A stretch of DNA of 64,000 nucleotides from QVMG01 sp032073245 (GCA_032073245.1 DAMANX010000027.1:1-64000); one strand, 5' to 3'; positions 54,350 through 63,935 are shown, counted from the stretch's first letter. The notes: generated from the sequence alone by a model not told the origin. Numbers and translations: made by a program.

Positions 54350-54357
54350 TACCTTTG
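54350..54357 (+). promoter_or_regulatory. -7 promoter box of the 2-oxoacid oxidoreductase operon
   Basis: TACCTTTG, perfect match, 44 bp before the first ATG at 54402. Confidence 0.6.
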
Positions 54358-54401
54358 TGCATTTGATATACTAATAGAACGAAGAAATAATATAATCAGT
54401 T

Positions 54402-54629
54402 ATGGCGAAAATAAAAGGAGCGGTTGTTGTAAACACGGAACGATGCAAAGGCTGTAATCTTTGTGTTGTGGCCTGCCCTTCAGACGTATTGGAATTACAT
54501 CCACGTGAAGTAAACAACAAAGGGTATCATTATGTATATATGAAGAACCCGGATGATTGTATCGGTTGTGCCAATTGCGGATTGGTTTGTCCCGATGGTT
54601 GTTTAACTATCTATAAAGTAAAAATCTAA
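54402..54629 (+). CDS. korD: 2-oxoacid:ferredoxin oxidoreductase, ferredoxin subunit (delta)
   Basis: 75 residues with two 4Fe-4S cluster motifs, CKGCNLCVVACP and CIGCANCGLVCPDG. It passes electrons from the catalytic subunits to ferredoxin. It is first in a five-gene operon with the alpha subunit 5 bp downstream. Confidence 0.88.
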   Translation: MAKIKGAVVVNTERCKGCNLCVVACPSDVLELHPREVNNKGYHYVYMKNPDDCIGCANCGLVCPDGCLTIYKVKI

Positions 54630-54634
54630 GGATT

Positions 54635-55720
54635 ATGTCAGAAGAAATAAAATTATTAAAAGGTAACGAAGCTGTTGCTTATGCAGCGATTCGGTATGGA
54701 GCCGACGGCTATTTTGGATATCCTATTACTCCTCAATCGGAGATATTGGAGACGTTGATGACTGAGATGCCGTGGGAAACGACAGGGATGGTAGTATTAC
54801 AAGCGGAAAGCGAAGTTGCTGCTATTAATATGGTATATGGTGGAGCTGCTACCGGCAAACGCGTATTAACCTCTTCTTCCAGTCCGGGTATCAGCTTAAA
54901 ACTAGAAGGTATTTCCTATCTTGCCGGCGCAGATCTTCCTTGTCTTATTGTAAATATTATGCGTGGCGGACCCGGTCTTGGAACTATCCAACCTAGCCAG
55001 GCCGATTATTTTCAAACCGTTAAGGGAGGTGGACATGGTGACTATAGATTAATCACACTAGCCCCTTCTTCCGTACAGGAAATGGCAGACTTTGTTGGCC
55101 TTGGTTTTGATCTGGCATTCAAATATTCAAATCCGGCTATCATATTAGCTGATGGTATAGTGGGGCAAATGATGGAGAAAGTAGTTCTTCCTCCGTACAG
55201 GCCACGCAAAACAGAAGAAGAAATACGGGAAGAATCGCCATGGGCAGCACAAGGAAAATTAAGCAACCGCAAACCCAACATTATCACTTCGTTGGAATTG
55301 GATGCTGCCGTTATGGAGGAAAATAATATTCGCTTCCAGAAAAAATACAAACAAATAGAGGAGAACGAAGTACGATATGAAGAATTTATGTGCGATGATG
55401 CCGAATATCTTCTGGTTGCCTTCGGATCCTCTGCTCGTATATGCCAGAAAGTAGTTGAGTTGGCACGTGAAGAAGGTATTAAATTAGGCCTTCTACGCCC
55501 TATTACTTTATGGCCTTTCCCTACCAACATAATTGCTGAATACGCAAATAAAGTGAAAGGTATGCTCTCCGTTGAACTAAATGCCGGACAAATGGTTGAA
55601 GATGTTCGCCTGGCAGTAAACGGAAAGATAAGGGTTGAACATTACGGTCGTCTGGGTGGTATCATATTTACACCTGATGAAATTTTAGAGGCATTGAAAA
55701 CAAAAATCATTAACCTATAA
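54635..55720 (+). CDS. korA: 2-oxoacid:ferredoxin oxidoreductase, alpha subunit (KorA/VorB)
   Basis: A 361-residue pyrimidine-binding subunit. KGNEAVAYAAIRYGADGYFGYPITPQSEI at the start, AGADLPCLIVNIMRGGPGLGT and LLRPITLWPFP near the end are typical of VorB/KorA. The enzyme oxidises 2-oxoglutarate or branched-chain 2-oxoacids to the CoA thioester, or makes the 2-oxoacid by reductive carboxylation in gut anaerobes. Which substrate it prefers cannot be decided. It works with the beta subunit at 55942 and gamma at 56712. Confidence 0.92.
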   Translation: MSEEIKLLKGNEAVAYAAIRYGADGYFGYPITPQSEILETLMTEMPWETTGMVVLQAESEVAAINMVYGGAATGKRVLTSSSSPGISLKLEGISYLAGADLPCLIVNIMRGGPGLGTIQPSQADYFQTVKGGGHGDYRLITLAPSSVQEMADFVGLGFDLAFKYSNPAIILADGIVGQMMEKVVLPPYRPRKTEEEIREESPWAAQGKLSNRKPNIITSLELDAAVMEENNIRFQKKYKQIEENEVRYEEFMCDDAEYLLVAFGSSARICQKVVELAREEGIKLGLLRPITLWPFPTNIIAEYANKVKGMLSVELNAGQMVEDVRLAVNGKIRVEHYGRLGGIIFTPDEILEALKTKIINL

Positions 55721-55731
55721 CCCATAAAGGA

Positions 55732-55902
55732 ATGAGACGCGGAAGCAGATTTGACGAGTTATTAACAGTGTTATTTATGATATTAGCTATTGCAGCAGTA
55801 GTTTGCTTTTTTGCATTAAGCGACCGTACGTGGTTTCTCGCCCTGGGCGGTGTAGCTGTAGTTCTACGCGTGGTTCAATATGTAATGCGTTATTTCCATT
55901 AA
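55732..55902 (+). CDS. Small two-helix membrane protein inside the kor operon
   Basis: 56 residues, starting MRRGSRFDELLTVLFM and ending VVQYVMRYFH. Two hydrophobic helices (about 11-30 and 34-50) are joined by a short SDRTW turn. It lies 11 bp after the alpha subunit stop and 39 bp before the beta subunit start on the same strand, so it is surely co-transcribed. It may anchor the oxidoreductase to the membrane; that is inference. No family is recognised. Confidence 0.7.
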   Translation: MRRGSRFDELLTVLFMILAIAAVVCFFALSDRTWFLALGGVAVVLRVVQYVMRYFH

Positions 55903-55941
55903 GGACTAATGATTTAAGATTAACTTTCAAATAAAAAGAAT

Positions 55942-56715
55942 ATGGAACTCAACGAAATAATAAAACCGGAAAATCTGGTTTATGATAAACCCCGGTTAAT
56001 GAATAATAACTCGATGCACTACTGCCCGGGCTGTAGTCATGGGGTTATACATAAATTAATAGCTGAAGTGATTGCCGATATGGGATTGGAAGAAAAAACT
56101 ATTGGTGTTTCCCCGGTTGGCTGTGCGGTATTCGCTTACAACTATCTGGATATCGATTGGATCGAAGCTGCCCACGGCCGCGCACCTGCTGTAGCAACTG
56201 CCGCCAAAAGGTTGAATCCCGACAAAATGGTATTCACTTATCAGGGAGATGGAGACTTAGCAGCTATAGGTACTGCAGAAACAATTCATGCTGCCAATCG
56301 TGGTGAAAATATTGTTATTGTATTTGTGAATAATGCAATTTATGGTATGACCGGAGGGCAGATGGCTCCTACTACACTGGAAGGTATGGCAACTTCAACC
56401 ACTCCTTACGGACGTAGTATTGCACTGAATGGACACCCGCTCAAAATAACAAACTTATTGGCACAACTGGAAGGTACATGCCTTGTTACCCGCCAAAGCG
56501 TACACACAGCCGCTGCAGTAAAAAGAGCAAAGAAAGTGCTTCGCAATGCATTTGAAAATGCAATGAATAAGAAAGGTACTTCTGTTGTAGAATTTGTTTC
56601 AACTTGTGCTTCCGGATGGAAAACAACTCCGGAGAAAGCAAACGAATGGATGGTTGAAAATATGTTTCCATTCTATCCATTAGATGACTTAAAAAATAAA
56701 GATGCTGCCCTATGA
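55942..56715 (+). CDS. korB: 2-oxoacid:ferredoxin oxidoreductase, beta subunit (TPP-binding)
   Basis: A 257-residue subunit that binds thiamine diphosphate. YCPGCSHGVIHKLIAE (cysteine cluster), GVSPVGCAVFAYNY, AHGRAPAVATAAKRLNP and the TPP motif GDGDLAAIGTAETIHAANR followed by NNAIYGMTGGQMAPTT are diagnostic. Its end overlaps the gamma subunit start by 4 bp (ATGA). Confidence 0.95.
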   Translation: MELNEIIKPENLVYDKPRLMNNNSMHYCPGCSHGVIHKLIAEVIADMGLEEKTIGVSPVGCAVFAYNYLDIDWIEAAHGRAPAVATAAKRLNPDKMVFTYQGDGDLAAIGTAETIHAANRGENIVIVFVNNAIYGMTGGQMAPTTLEGMATSTTPYGRSIALNGHPLKITNLLAQLEGTCLVTRQSVHTAAAVKRAKKVLRNAFENAMNKKGTSVVEFVSTCASGWKTTPEKANEWMVENMFPFYPLDDLKNKDAAL

Positions 56716-57254
56716 AAAAGGAAATAATTATAGCCGGTTTCGGTGGACAAGGTGTTTTGTCAATGGGGAAAATTCTTGCCTATTCAGGATTGATGGAAGG
56801 AAAAGAAGTAACCTGGATGCCATCTTATGGCCCTGAACAACGAGGAGGAACAGCGAATGTAACTGTTATCCTGAGCAATGCGCCTATAAGTTCCCCTATC
56901 GTAAATGAGTATGATATTGTGATCGTACTCAATCAACCTTCTTTTGAAAAATTTGAAAGCAAGGTTAAACCAGGTGGTATCTTAATATATGATGGATATG
57001 GTATTCATACTCCTGTTAATCGTACCGACATTAATGTATATCGTGTAGATGCGATGGATGCAGCTACAGAGATGCAGAATGAAAAGGCTTTTAATATGAT
57101 CATTCTGGGCGGACTATTGAAAGTGGCTCCTATGGTAGAACTTGAAAATGTATTGCTTGGATTGAAAAAATCTTTGCCGGAACGTCATCATAAACTAATC
57201 CCGATGAACGAGGCCGCAATTAAAAAAGGAATGGAAATCATACAAAAGGTTTAA
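56712..57254 (+). CDS. korC: 2-oxoacid:ferredoxin oxidoreductase, gamma subunit
   Basis: A 180-residue subunit of the POR/KOR gamma family: IAGFGGQGVLSMGKILAYSG at the start and PSYGPEQRGGTANVTVILS. It contributes to CoA handling and assembly. Translationally coupled to the beta subunit and followed by a terminator. Confidence 0.93.
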   Translation: MKKEIIIAGFGGQGVLSMGKILAYSGLMEGKEVTWMPSYGPEQRGGTANVTVILSNAPISSPIVNEYDIVIVLNQPSFEKFESKVKPGGILIYDGYGIHTPVNRTDINVYRVDAMDAATEMQNEKAFNMIILGGLLKVAPMVELENVLLGLKKSLPERHHKLIPMNEAAIKKGMEIIQKV

Positions 57255-57300
57255 TCCAACGTTTAGTAATATTTGCGAAACTGTTTAAAAGAAATAAAGA

Positions 57301-57333
57301 GAGGGCGTTTCTTTCGTAGGAACGCCCTTTTAT
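57301..57333 (+). terminator. Terminator of the kor operon
   Basis: AGGGCGTT (57302-57309) pairs with AACGCCCT (57321-57328), followed by TTT. It abuts the next promoter box. Confidence 0.8.
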
Positions 57334-57335
57334 TA

Positions 57336-57343
57336 TATCTTTG
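57336..57343 (+). promoter_or_regulatory. -7 promoter box of the porin gene (near-leaderless)
   Basis: TATCTTTG, perfect match, only 6 bp before the ATG at 57350. The transcript would start almost at the start codon. The TTG at 57341 is part of the box, so it cannot be the start. Confidence 0.55.
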
Positions 57344-57349
57344 CATCCC

Positions 57350-59458
57350 ATGAAGCGAAGTATATACATATTACTGATCCTGACCGGACTGGCGACACTC
57401 GCTCATGCACAGCGCCCTAGAGCTGGTGGTGATGGGCGATCATTCTCTCTATCCAATCTCACCAACCCACAAAGTGAAATAGCCGACAGCCTGTTACTTA
57501 ATGACTCGACACTTTTAAAAACACAAGGTATCACAGCTTTTCGTCTTTCACCTTTTCTTGGAATGCCTTCTGTTGCTCCAATGGATACGAATCGATTAAA
57601 CTTTCCCAATAATACTTACGTAGAAGGACAATCGCTTTCGATAGGTTATTTGGGTAATGTAGGTTCTCCTGCGGAAACACGTATATTCAGTGAGCGTCGG
57701 GAACGTCGTGATTTTATCTTTGCCGATCCGTTTAATTATTATATCACAACACCGGAGAATGCCTTATTCTACGACACTAAAAATCCTTACACAGACCTTC
57801 TTTATACTTTCAATGGCGGAGATCAAAAAAAGGAAGAAAGGTTTAAGGGTTTAATGACTTTAAACTTCGGTAAGAAAATTAATATCGGAGGAGAAATTGA
57901 ATATATCTATAGCCGTGGTCATTACAATTCGAATGGAAATAAAATGGTCAGTTACAGGCTATTTGGCAGTTACCTGACCGATCGTTATGAAATGCGGGCA
58001 TACCTTAGCAATTACAACATTGTAAACTATGAAAACGGAGGTTTGACCAATGATCTGTATGTTACTGACCCGGATCAGTTCAATGACGGCAAACGAAAAA
58101 CAGACACAAAAGCATACCCTGTTCGTTATACAAACGTCTTTAACCGTGTAAGAGGAAAACAGTATTTCCTGACACACCGCTATAATTTAGGGTTTTACCG
58201 GACATTAGAGGAAACCGATGAAGAAGGAAACAATATAGAATCTTTTGTACCTGTGTCGAGTGTTATTCATACATTGGCGTATGAAGATAACCGCCGGCAT
58301 TTTACATCTTCGGATATGGCAGGAATTGATTCCACCTATAATCCTATTATAATTGATAATGAAAGAGTAGGAAATATCAGATACAACGAAGATGAGGTAT
58401 TACATGATCGACCTTCTAGTTGGAATTTAAAAAATACGGTAGCTCTCTCCTTAAGAGAGGGTTTTCAGGATTGGGTTAAGTTCGGTTTATCCGCTTTTGT
58501 CACTTTTGAAAAACGCCGTTATCAAATGATGGCTGGCGGTTATGAATATGATGACTATGGATATATCACTAAATATCCGGACTTACATTCTCCTACAAGT
58601 GTAATATATGATGAATTCTCTACTTATATAGGAGCTGAACTCTCCAAGCGCCAAGGTAGTATACTGACATATAATGCACGAGGGGAATTGTGCCTGGTGG
58701 GTGATGATATAGGAGAATTTCGTTTAACAGGAGAACTAAAAACGCGTTTTACTTTATTAAAAAAAGAAGCTAGCTTTAAAGCAGAAGGATATGTTAGAAA
58801 TGTAGCTCCTGCATTTTTCATGCAACATTATCATTCACGTTATTTCTGGTGGGATAACAACTTCAAGAATGAACAGCAGATCTATGCTGCAGGAACAATT
58901 AACCTGGAAAGTACAGGAACACAGCTTTCAGGCGGAATCAACAGCATACAAAATCATACTTACTTTGGCACAGCAGGAACACCAGAACAGTATGACGGGA
59001 ACTTACAGGTTGTTACAGCACGAATCAAACAAGATTTCCGTTTCCGTGCTTTCGGATGGGAAAATGAAGTAGCATATCAGGCAAGTAGCAATAAGGATAT
59101 ATTACCATTGCCACAATTAGCACTGCATAGTAATATCTATTTTGATTTCAAATTGGTAAAGGTCTTAAGTGTTCAATTAGGAGCGGATGTACATTATTTT
59201 TCTTCTTATTATGCTCCTTATTATGAACCTGCTACCCAACAATTCCAACTCCAGGCCGACAATGACAGAAAGGTAAAAATAGGTAATTATCCATTGATAA
59301 ACGCCTACGCAAACTTTCATTTGAAACAAGCCCGCTTCTTCGTGGGGGCTTACAACGTAGGGGCTAACTTCCTTGATCCGGAACATTTCTCACTGGCGCA
59401 TTATCCGCTTAATCCTTTTGTTTTAAAATTTGGTATAGCTGTTAAGTTAAACAACTAG
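57350..59458 (+). CDS. Putative outer-membrane porin (Porin_10-like)
   Basis: About 702 residues from the ATG at 57350, with a signal peptide (SIYILLILTGLATLAHA). The mature chain is a long series of alternating beta strands with aromatic girdles (YFLTHRYNLGFYRTLEE, YEMRAYLSNYNIVNYENG, FRAFGWENEVAYQA), as in the "putative porin" family of Bacteroidota. It ends KFGIAVKLNN. The substrate is unknown. It lies 6 bp before the binding-protein gene on the same strand, so the two are co-transcribed. Confidence 0.8.
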   Translation: MKRSIYILLILTGLATLAHAQRPRAGGDGRSFSLSNLTNPQSEIADSLLLNDSTLLKTQGITAFRLSPFLGMPSVAPMDTNRLNFPNNTYVEGQSLSIGYLGNVGSPAETRIFSERRERRDFIFADPFNYYITTPENALFYDTKNPYTDLLYTFNGGDQKKEERFKGLMTLNFGKKINIGGEIEYIYSRGHYNSNGNKMVSYRLFGSYLTDRYEMRAYLSNYNIVNYENGGLTNDLYVTDPDQFNDGKRKTDTKAYPVRYTNVFNRVRGKQYFLTHRYNLGFYRTLEETDEEGNNIESFVPVSSVIHTLAYEDNRRHFTSSDMAGIDSTYNPIIIDNERVGNIRYNEDEVLHDRPSSWNLKNTVALSLREGFQDWVKFGLSAFVTFEKRRYQMMAGGYEYDDYGYITKYPDLHSPTSVIYDEFSTYIGAELSKRQGSILTYNARGELCLVGDDIGEFRLTGELKTRFTLLKKEASFKAEGYVRNVAPAFFMQHYHSRYFWWDNNFKNEQQIYAAGTINLESTGTQLSGGINSIQNHTYFGTAGTPEQYDGNLQVVTARIKQDFRFRAFGWENEVAYQASSNKDILPLPQLALHSNIYFDFKLVKVLSVQLGADVHYFSSYYAPYYEPATQQFQLQADNDRKVKIGNYPLINAYANFHLKQARFFVGAYNVGANFLDPEHFSLAHYPLNPFVLKFGIAVKLNN

Positions 59459-59464
59459 TCTCTG

Positions 59465-60283
59465 ATGAAATCCAGGAAATTACTTCTCCTCTATACCTTT
59501 TTGCTTCTTTTGGTGATCACTACCATGGTTATGTTAGCCCGAGGTAAGAAACAACCCGATCTTCCCCGCGATTATAACGAAATCAGACAGGAAGGTGTTT
59601 TGCGTATGGTTACGGAATATAGTCAAACAGGCTATTATATTGCAGGGGATACAATAGAAGGATTTCAATATGAGATGGGGCAAGCCATTGCTGAACTTTC
59701 CGGCCTGGAAGTTGAGATACATCTGGAAATGAGCCTGGCAAATAGTTTCGATAAACTTACTTCCCGCGAATGTGATATTATTGCCCGTAATATTCCGGTC
59801 ACAACCGATCTAAAAGATAATTATCTGTTTACTGATCCGGTCTTATTAAATAAACAGGTTTTAGTTCAGCGCACTGCAGAAGCAAACGAAGGGAAAGATC
59901 CTATACGTAATCAATTGGATTTAGCAGAAAAAGTATTGTATATACCCAAAGACTCCCCTGCCCTGCTTCGCATCAAAAATCTGGAACAGGAAATCGGCGA
60001 TACAATTTATGTAAAAGAAGATTCTTTATACTCTTCCGAACAATTAATTATAATGGTAGCTAGAGGAGATATCGATTATGCAGTATGTGATCAGCAAGTA
60101 GCTCTGGGTTCTCTGGAGCAATTCCCTGAAATTGACATTAAAACAGACATCAGCTTCACTCAATTGCAGTCCTGGGCTATACGTAAGGAGTCATCCGTAT
60201 TACTGGATAGCCTGAACAGTTGGTTCAGGCAGATAAAAGAAAGCGGGCTATACAATAAATTGTACTCCCGCTACTATAAATAA
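59465..60283 (+). CDS. Periplasmic solute-binding domain protein (SBP_bac_3, MltF-like N-domain)
   Basis: A 272-residue protein anchored by an N-terminal helix (LLLLYTFLLLLVITTMVML). The rest is one bilobed family-3 solute-binding domain (GVLRMVTEYSQTGYY, FQYEMGQAIAELSGLEVE, CDIIARNIPVT, ARGDIDYAVCDQQVA, QSWAIRKESSVLLDSLNSW). The N-terminal domain of the lytic transglycosylase MltF is of this kind, but the catalytic transglycosylase domain is missing here. No ABC permease is adjacent, so it may sense amino acids or wall fragments rather than transport them. Confidence 0.82.
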   Translation: MKSRKLLLLYTFLLLLVITTMVMLARGKKQPDLPRDYNEIRQEGVLRMVTEYSQTGYYIAGDTIEGFQYEMGQAIAELSGLEVEIHLEMSLANSFDKLTSRECDIIARNIPVTTDLKDNYLFTDPVLLNKQVLVQRTAEANEGKDPIRNQLDLAEKVLYIPKDSPALLRIKNLEQEIGDTIYVKEDSLYSSEQLIIMVARGDIDYAVCDQQVALGSLEQFPEIDIKTDISFTQLQSWAIRKESSVLLDSLNSWFRQIKESGLYNKLYSRYYK

Positions 60284-60294
60284 AATTAGGTAGA

Positions 60295-61443
60295 TCACTC
60301 TTCTTCTATAGTCGTTTCATGAGAAGGCAGAATAAAAGAAAATTCAGAACCAATACCAACTTGAGATTCAACTTGAAATGAACCTCCCATCTTAGTTACA
60401 AGTCCTTGGCAAATCGCAAGTCCTAAGCCTATTCCTTCTGCATAATCGTTCACCTTAGCAAAGCGTCCGAAAAGCTGTTTTTGCTTTTCTTCGGGAATAC
60501 CCAATCCCGTATCCCGAACAAAGAAATTAAGACAATCATCCGGTAAGCTATTATATCCTAAAGTAATTGAGCCTTTTCGTGTATGTTTAATGGCATTATT
60601 CGCCAGATTAGTAATCAGTTGCAACAATCGTATGGGATCAGTACCAAACATGCATTGTGTTTCCCCTTTCTCCATTACCAATTGTACTCCCGGCGGCATA
60701 CGTAAACGCGTAGAGGCATAAGCTGAATCCAGTAAATCATTAATATCAACCGGTTCATAATTAATCTTCACAACATCTGCTTCTATTTTAGATAGATCCA
60801 GAATGTCATTGATCAATTGCATAAGCATTTGATTGTTTGTCTTGATTACATCATAATAAGACATCCGCTCCTCATCCGAATCAGTAAAAGCCATTAACTC
60901 GGCAAAACCGGTAATTGCATTCAAAGGAGTACGGATCTCATGGCTCATATCCGCCAGGTATTTTGACTTCATTTTATCGGCCTTCTCAGCCTTAGATATA
61001 GCTTCTTCCTGTATCTTTCGTTCATGAATATCCGTAGAACAAACAAGAAGCACGACCGGACGCTTTTCCGCATCACATTCATATACAGATGCCCTGAATT
61101 CACGCCATTTATATTTGCCTAAATCTGGTGATAGAGTACGAATTTCCATTTTAAGTTCAGGGATCAGGCCATTAGACAAACGCCTAAAATCCTCTCTTAC
61201 AGACGTTACATCATCTGTATAAAGCGTAGACAAAAATTCATCCCAGGTAAGATTTACATCTTCCTGTTCTTCTGAATCCCATGCATAAAGGGATACCTTT
61301 GCATCGCGAAAATCATTTTTATTTTCCGGGTCAAGCGTTATGGAATAAGCACATATATCGTTCGCTTCAAATGCAATACGCGATAACTCACGTATTCTTC
61401 TCAACTCTTTTTCCATATCAGATATAGAAGTAGTTCCCTTCAT
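60295..61443 (-). CDS. Orphan cytosolic PAS-histidine kinase
   Basis: 382 residues without a membrane segment. A PAS-like sensor (about 15-145) precedes HisKA with H168 in MSHEIRTPLNAITGF and HATPase (NLANNAIKHT, DTGLGIPEE, GIGLGLAICQGLVTK). No receiver domain or regulator gene is adjacent, so the partner is elsewhere. The start may be residue 1 or the Met at residue 10. It converges with the solute-binding gene after 11 bp. Confidence 0.9.
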   Translation of the reverse strand: MKGTTSISDMEKELRRIRELSRIAFEANDICAYSITLDPENKNDFRDAKVSLYAWDSEEQEDVNLTWDEFLSTLYTDDVTSVREDFRRLSNGLIPELKMEIRTLSPDLGKYKWREFRASVYECDAEKRPVVLLVCSTDIHERKIQEEAISKAEKADKMKSKYLADMSHEIRTPLNAITGFAELMAFTDSDEERMSYYDVIKTNNQMLMQLINDILDLSKIEADVVKINYEPVDINDLLDSAYASTRLRMPPGVQLVMEKGETQCMFGTDPIRLLQLITNLANNAIKHTRKGSITLGYNSLPDDCLNFFVRDTGLGIPEEKQKQLFGRFAKVNDYAEGIGLGLAICQGLVTKMGGSFQVESQVGIGSEFSFILPSHETTIEEE

Positions 61444-61584
61444 ATTATACGTAAATAGACTAACTTTTACTTGTAGAAATGTGAATGCGAGATAAAGGTA
61501 TTATCTTATTCTTTAAAAGACAACAAAAACACAGAAAAAATCATTAAATTATGATTATCTTTACGCTGAATTTAAAAGTGAAAC

Positions 61585-62856
61585 ATGAGATTTGACGAAC
61601 TGAAGCTCGAGGATGCCGTCCTCGACGGTCTTGATGCAATGAATTTCCAGGAGACAACTCCCGTTCAAGAGTTGACCATTCCCGTTATTTTAGAAGGTAA
61701 AGATATTATCGCTTGTGCTCAGACAGGAACAGGTAAAACTGCGGCTTACGTATTGCCTGTTATCAATGAGCTTAGCAAAGGACTACATCCCACGAATGCC
61801 GTTAATGCTGTTATTATGGCGCCGACCCGGGAACTAGCTCAGCAGATTGATCAACAGATTGAAGGCTTTACTTATTTCATTCCTGTTTCTGCTGTTGCAG
61901 TATATGGAGGAACCGATGGAATTGCATGGGAACAACAGAAAAGGGGAATGGAAATGGGGGCTGATATTATAATTGCAACTCCAGGCCGTCTTTTATCTCA
62001 TATAAAATTAGGCACAGTCGACTTTTCCAAAGTTTCTTTCTTTATTCTGGATGAGGCCGACCGGATGTTGGATATGGGATTCTATGATGATATCATGCAA
62101 ATACATAAAATGCTGCCATCAACGTGTCAAACAATTATGTTTTCTGCTACAATGCCTCCTAAGATACGAACCCTGGCGCAAACTATTCTGAAGAATCCCG
62201 AGGAGATTAAAATCGCTATTTCCCGTCCTCCCGAATCAATTATGCAAACAGCATATATATGTTATGAGCCGCAAAAGCTGAAGATTGTCGAAAAACTTTT
62301 TCTTGAAAGCCGTCCGCAACGGGTAATCATCTTTTCTTCTTCAAAACTTAAGGTAAAAGAATTGGCCTCAACCTTAAAACGAATGAAGTTTAATGTAGCC
62401 GCTATGCATTCTGACCTCGAACAGTCTCAAAGAGAAGAGGTGATGAAAGAATTTAAAAATGGCCGTATAGATATATTAGTAGCCACAGATGTAGTTGCCC
62501 GGGGTATTGATATTAATGACATCAAGCTTGTAATTAATTATGACATTCCACACGATCCGGAAGATTACGTGCACCGCATCGGGCGTACGGCACGTGGTAC
62601 AAACGGTGTTGGATTGGCAATCACTTTTGTTTCTGTGGAAGAACAGGCAGCTTTCCAACGCATTGAAAACTTTCTAGAAAAAGAAGTCTATAAAATACCA
62701 TTAGATCCTGATTTTGGAGAAGGGCCATTATATGAACCCGAAAAGCATGTTCAACATGGAAAAAGGAACTTCTCACGCGGAGGAAACAGTCGGGGTAAAG
62801 GAGGTCTAAAAAAAGGCCCATCACGAAACAAGCGTCCTTCCAAGCCTAAACAATAA
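61585..62856 (+). CDS. DEAD-box RNA helicase (RhlE-like)
   Basis: A 423-residue ATP-dependent RNA helicase used in RNA folding, ribosome assembly or decay. Motifs: Q motif (FQETTPVQELTIP), Walker A AQTGTGKT near 46, PTRELAQQ, DEAD (LDEADRMLDMG) near 156, SAT (FSATMPP), ARGIDI and HRIGRTAR. The last 40 residues form a basic glycine-rich tail (GKRNFSRGGNSRGKGGLKK) that binds RNA. A TATCTTTA sequence 24 bp upstream is a weak -7 box. It converges with the propeller gene with only 6 bp between stops. Confidence 0.93.
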   Translation: MRFDELKLEDAVLDGLDAMNFQETTPVQELTIPVILEGKDIIACAQTGTGKTAAYVLPVINELSKGLHPTNAVNAVIMAPTRELAQQIDQQIEGFTYFIPVSAVAVYGGTDGIAWEQQKRGMEMGADIIIATPGRLLSHIKLGTVDFSKVSFFILDEADRMLDMGFYDDIMQIHKMLPSTCQTIMFSATMPPKIRTLAQTILKNPEEIKIAISRPPESIMQTAYICYEPQKLKIVEKLFLESRPQRVIIFSSSKLKVKELASTLKRMKFNVAAMHSDLEQSQREEVMKEFKNGRIDILVATDVVARGIDINDIKLVINYDIPHDPEDYVHRIGRTARGTNGVGLAITFVSVEEQAAFQRIENFLEKEVYKIPLDPDFGEGPLYEPEKHVQHGKRNFSRGGNSRGKGGLKKGPSRNKRPSKPKQ

Positions 62857-62862
62857 AGTTTA

Positions 62863-63927
62863 CTAAACTTGCTTCAATTTCACAATAAAGACAACGGCAT
62901 TCTCCTCCTCTTTTCTACCAGGGAATGCCTTTTTTATGTCTTTGCCTGACTTAACATAACAATATGAATTGTTATACATATCCATAGCTTCCAGCACCAC
63001 GTCACCCGTGTTATAGAAATCATCCCTTAAGCCTCCCTCAATATTTTTATACTGGTAGGTTTGCGTATCAAAACAAAAAGTATAATTCTTTTTATCATCC
63101 TGCATATTCTGATAAGAAGAAATCCAAAAACGCCCCATAGGATTTACTGGAGTTACAGGTACTTTCCCGCTATTCCAGATCGTTGCCGTTTGTTTCTCCC
63201 ACGAATTTTTTAGATATAAAGTATCCATTGGTAATTGTTCGGAATAAGGGGAAGCATAATGCACCAAAGGATTTCCGGAAGAAGGATCCAAACATAAACG
63301 AGGTTCGAAAAGCCCAAGCATGAATTGCGGGCGTCCAAGATCCAAGGCAACCAGCTTACGTGTCTCTATTTTATGGAAAGAAGTATCATAGGTTACAACT
63401 TCTTTTTCTATATAGATTTCCTGTGTATCAGGATCCTGATAACTATTTTCCTCTATAGACCAAATTCGGTTGCTATGCAACGACATGGCAAGAATCTGCC
63501 TATTGGGTAGTTCACTATTGAGCTTCTTTCTTTCTATTAATTGTCCTTCAAAATCATAATAAAACACATCCTCTTGATTGCCTAGTACAATCAGCTCCTT
63601 TTTAACTGAATCAACCATATAACCGGCAACATTTATATCTTCCGGATTTGTGATACGACAGATAAAATCACCGTTATGTTGGAAACGATACAAAACGCCT
63701 TTACTTATCAAAAAAAGGTTTGCTCCCTCTTGCCTGATACTCCTCGCTTTATCTATTCGATAGCCATCGGCCGGTTGCAAAGGAATAGCCGTGAGTTCTT
63801 CTGTTATATCAGATAAAGAACCTGTTAGTTGTTCAGTCACATACATGGCTGATTGATAGATGCGACAAGCTTCTTTTGCATAAAGGACAACTACTATTAT
63901 TAACAATAAAGTAAAAGTTCGTTTCAT
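62863..63927 (-). CDS. 6-bladed beta-propeller protein (BF3164-like)
   Basis: 354 residues with an N-terminal membrane or signal segment (TFTLLLIIVVVLYAKEA). The remainder has repeated propeller blades (LFLISKGVLYRFQHNGDFI, ELIVLGNQEDVFYYDFEGQ, NYTFCFDTQTYQYK) as in the 6-bladed propeller family that is expanded in Bacteroidota. Function unknown; surface or periplasmic ligand binding is likely. A CGATTTAAATCG palindrome (63936-63947) lies 9 bp before the ATG. Confidence 0.75.
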   Translation of the reverse strand: MKRTFTLLLIIVVVLYAKEACRIYQSAMYVTEQLTGSLSDITEELTAIPLQPADGYRIDKARSIRQEGANLFLISKGVLYRFQHNGDFICRITNPEDINVAGYMVDSVKKELIVLGNQEDVFYYDFEGQLIERKKLNSELPNRQILAMSLHSNRIWSIEENSYQDPDTQEIYIEKEVVTYDTSFHKIETRKLVALDLGRPQFMLGLFEPRLCLDPSSGNPLVHYASPYSEQLPMDTLYLKNSWEKQTATIWNSGKVPVTPVNPMGRFWISSYQNMQDDKKNYTFCFDTQTYQYKNIEGGLRDDFYNTGDVVLEAMDMYNNSYCYVKSGKDIKKAFPGRKEEENAVVFIVKLKQV

Positions 63928-63935
63928 ATAATAAT

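Larger units (their letters stand above)
53978..54401. other. Non-coding stretch with a nested inverted repeat
   Basis: No gene is seen. It contains the 54157-54244 repeat and the promoter box of the ferredoxin operon (54350-54357). GAGTGTCTCAAAAG at about 54273 resembles the ends of Bacteroidota insertion sequences, but no element is attached to it. Confidence 0.5.
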
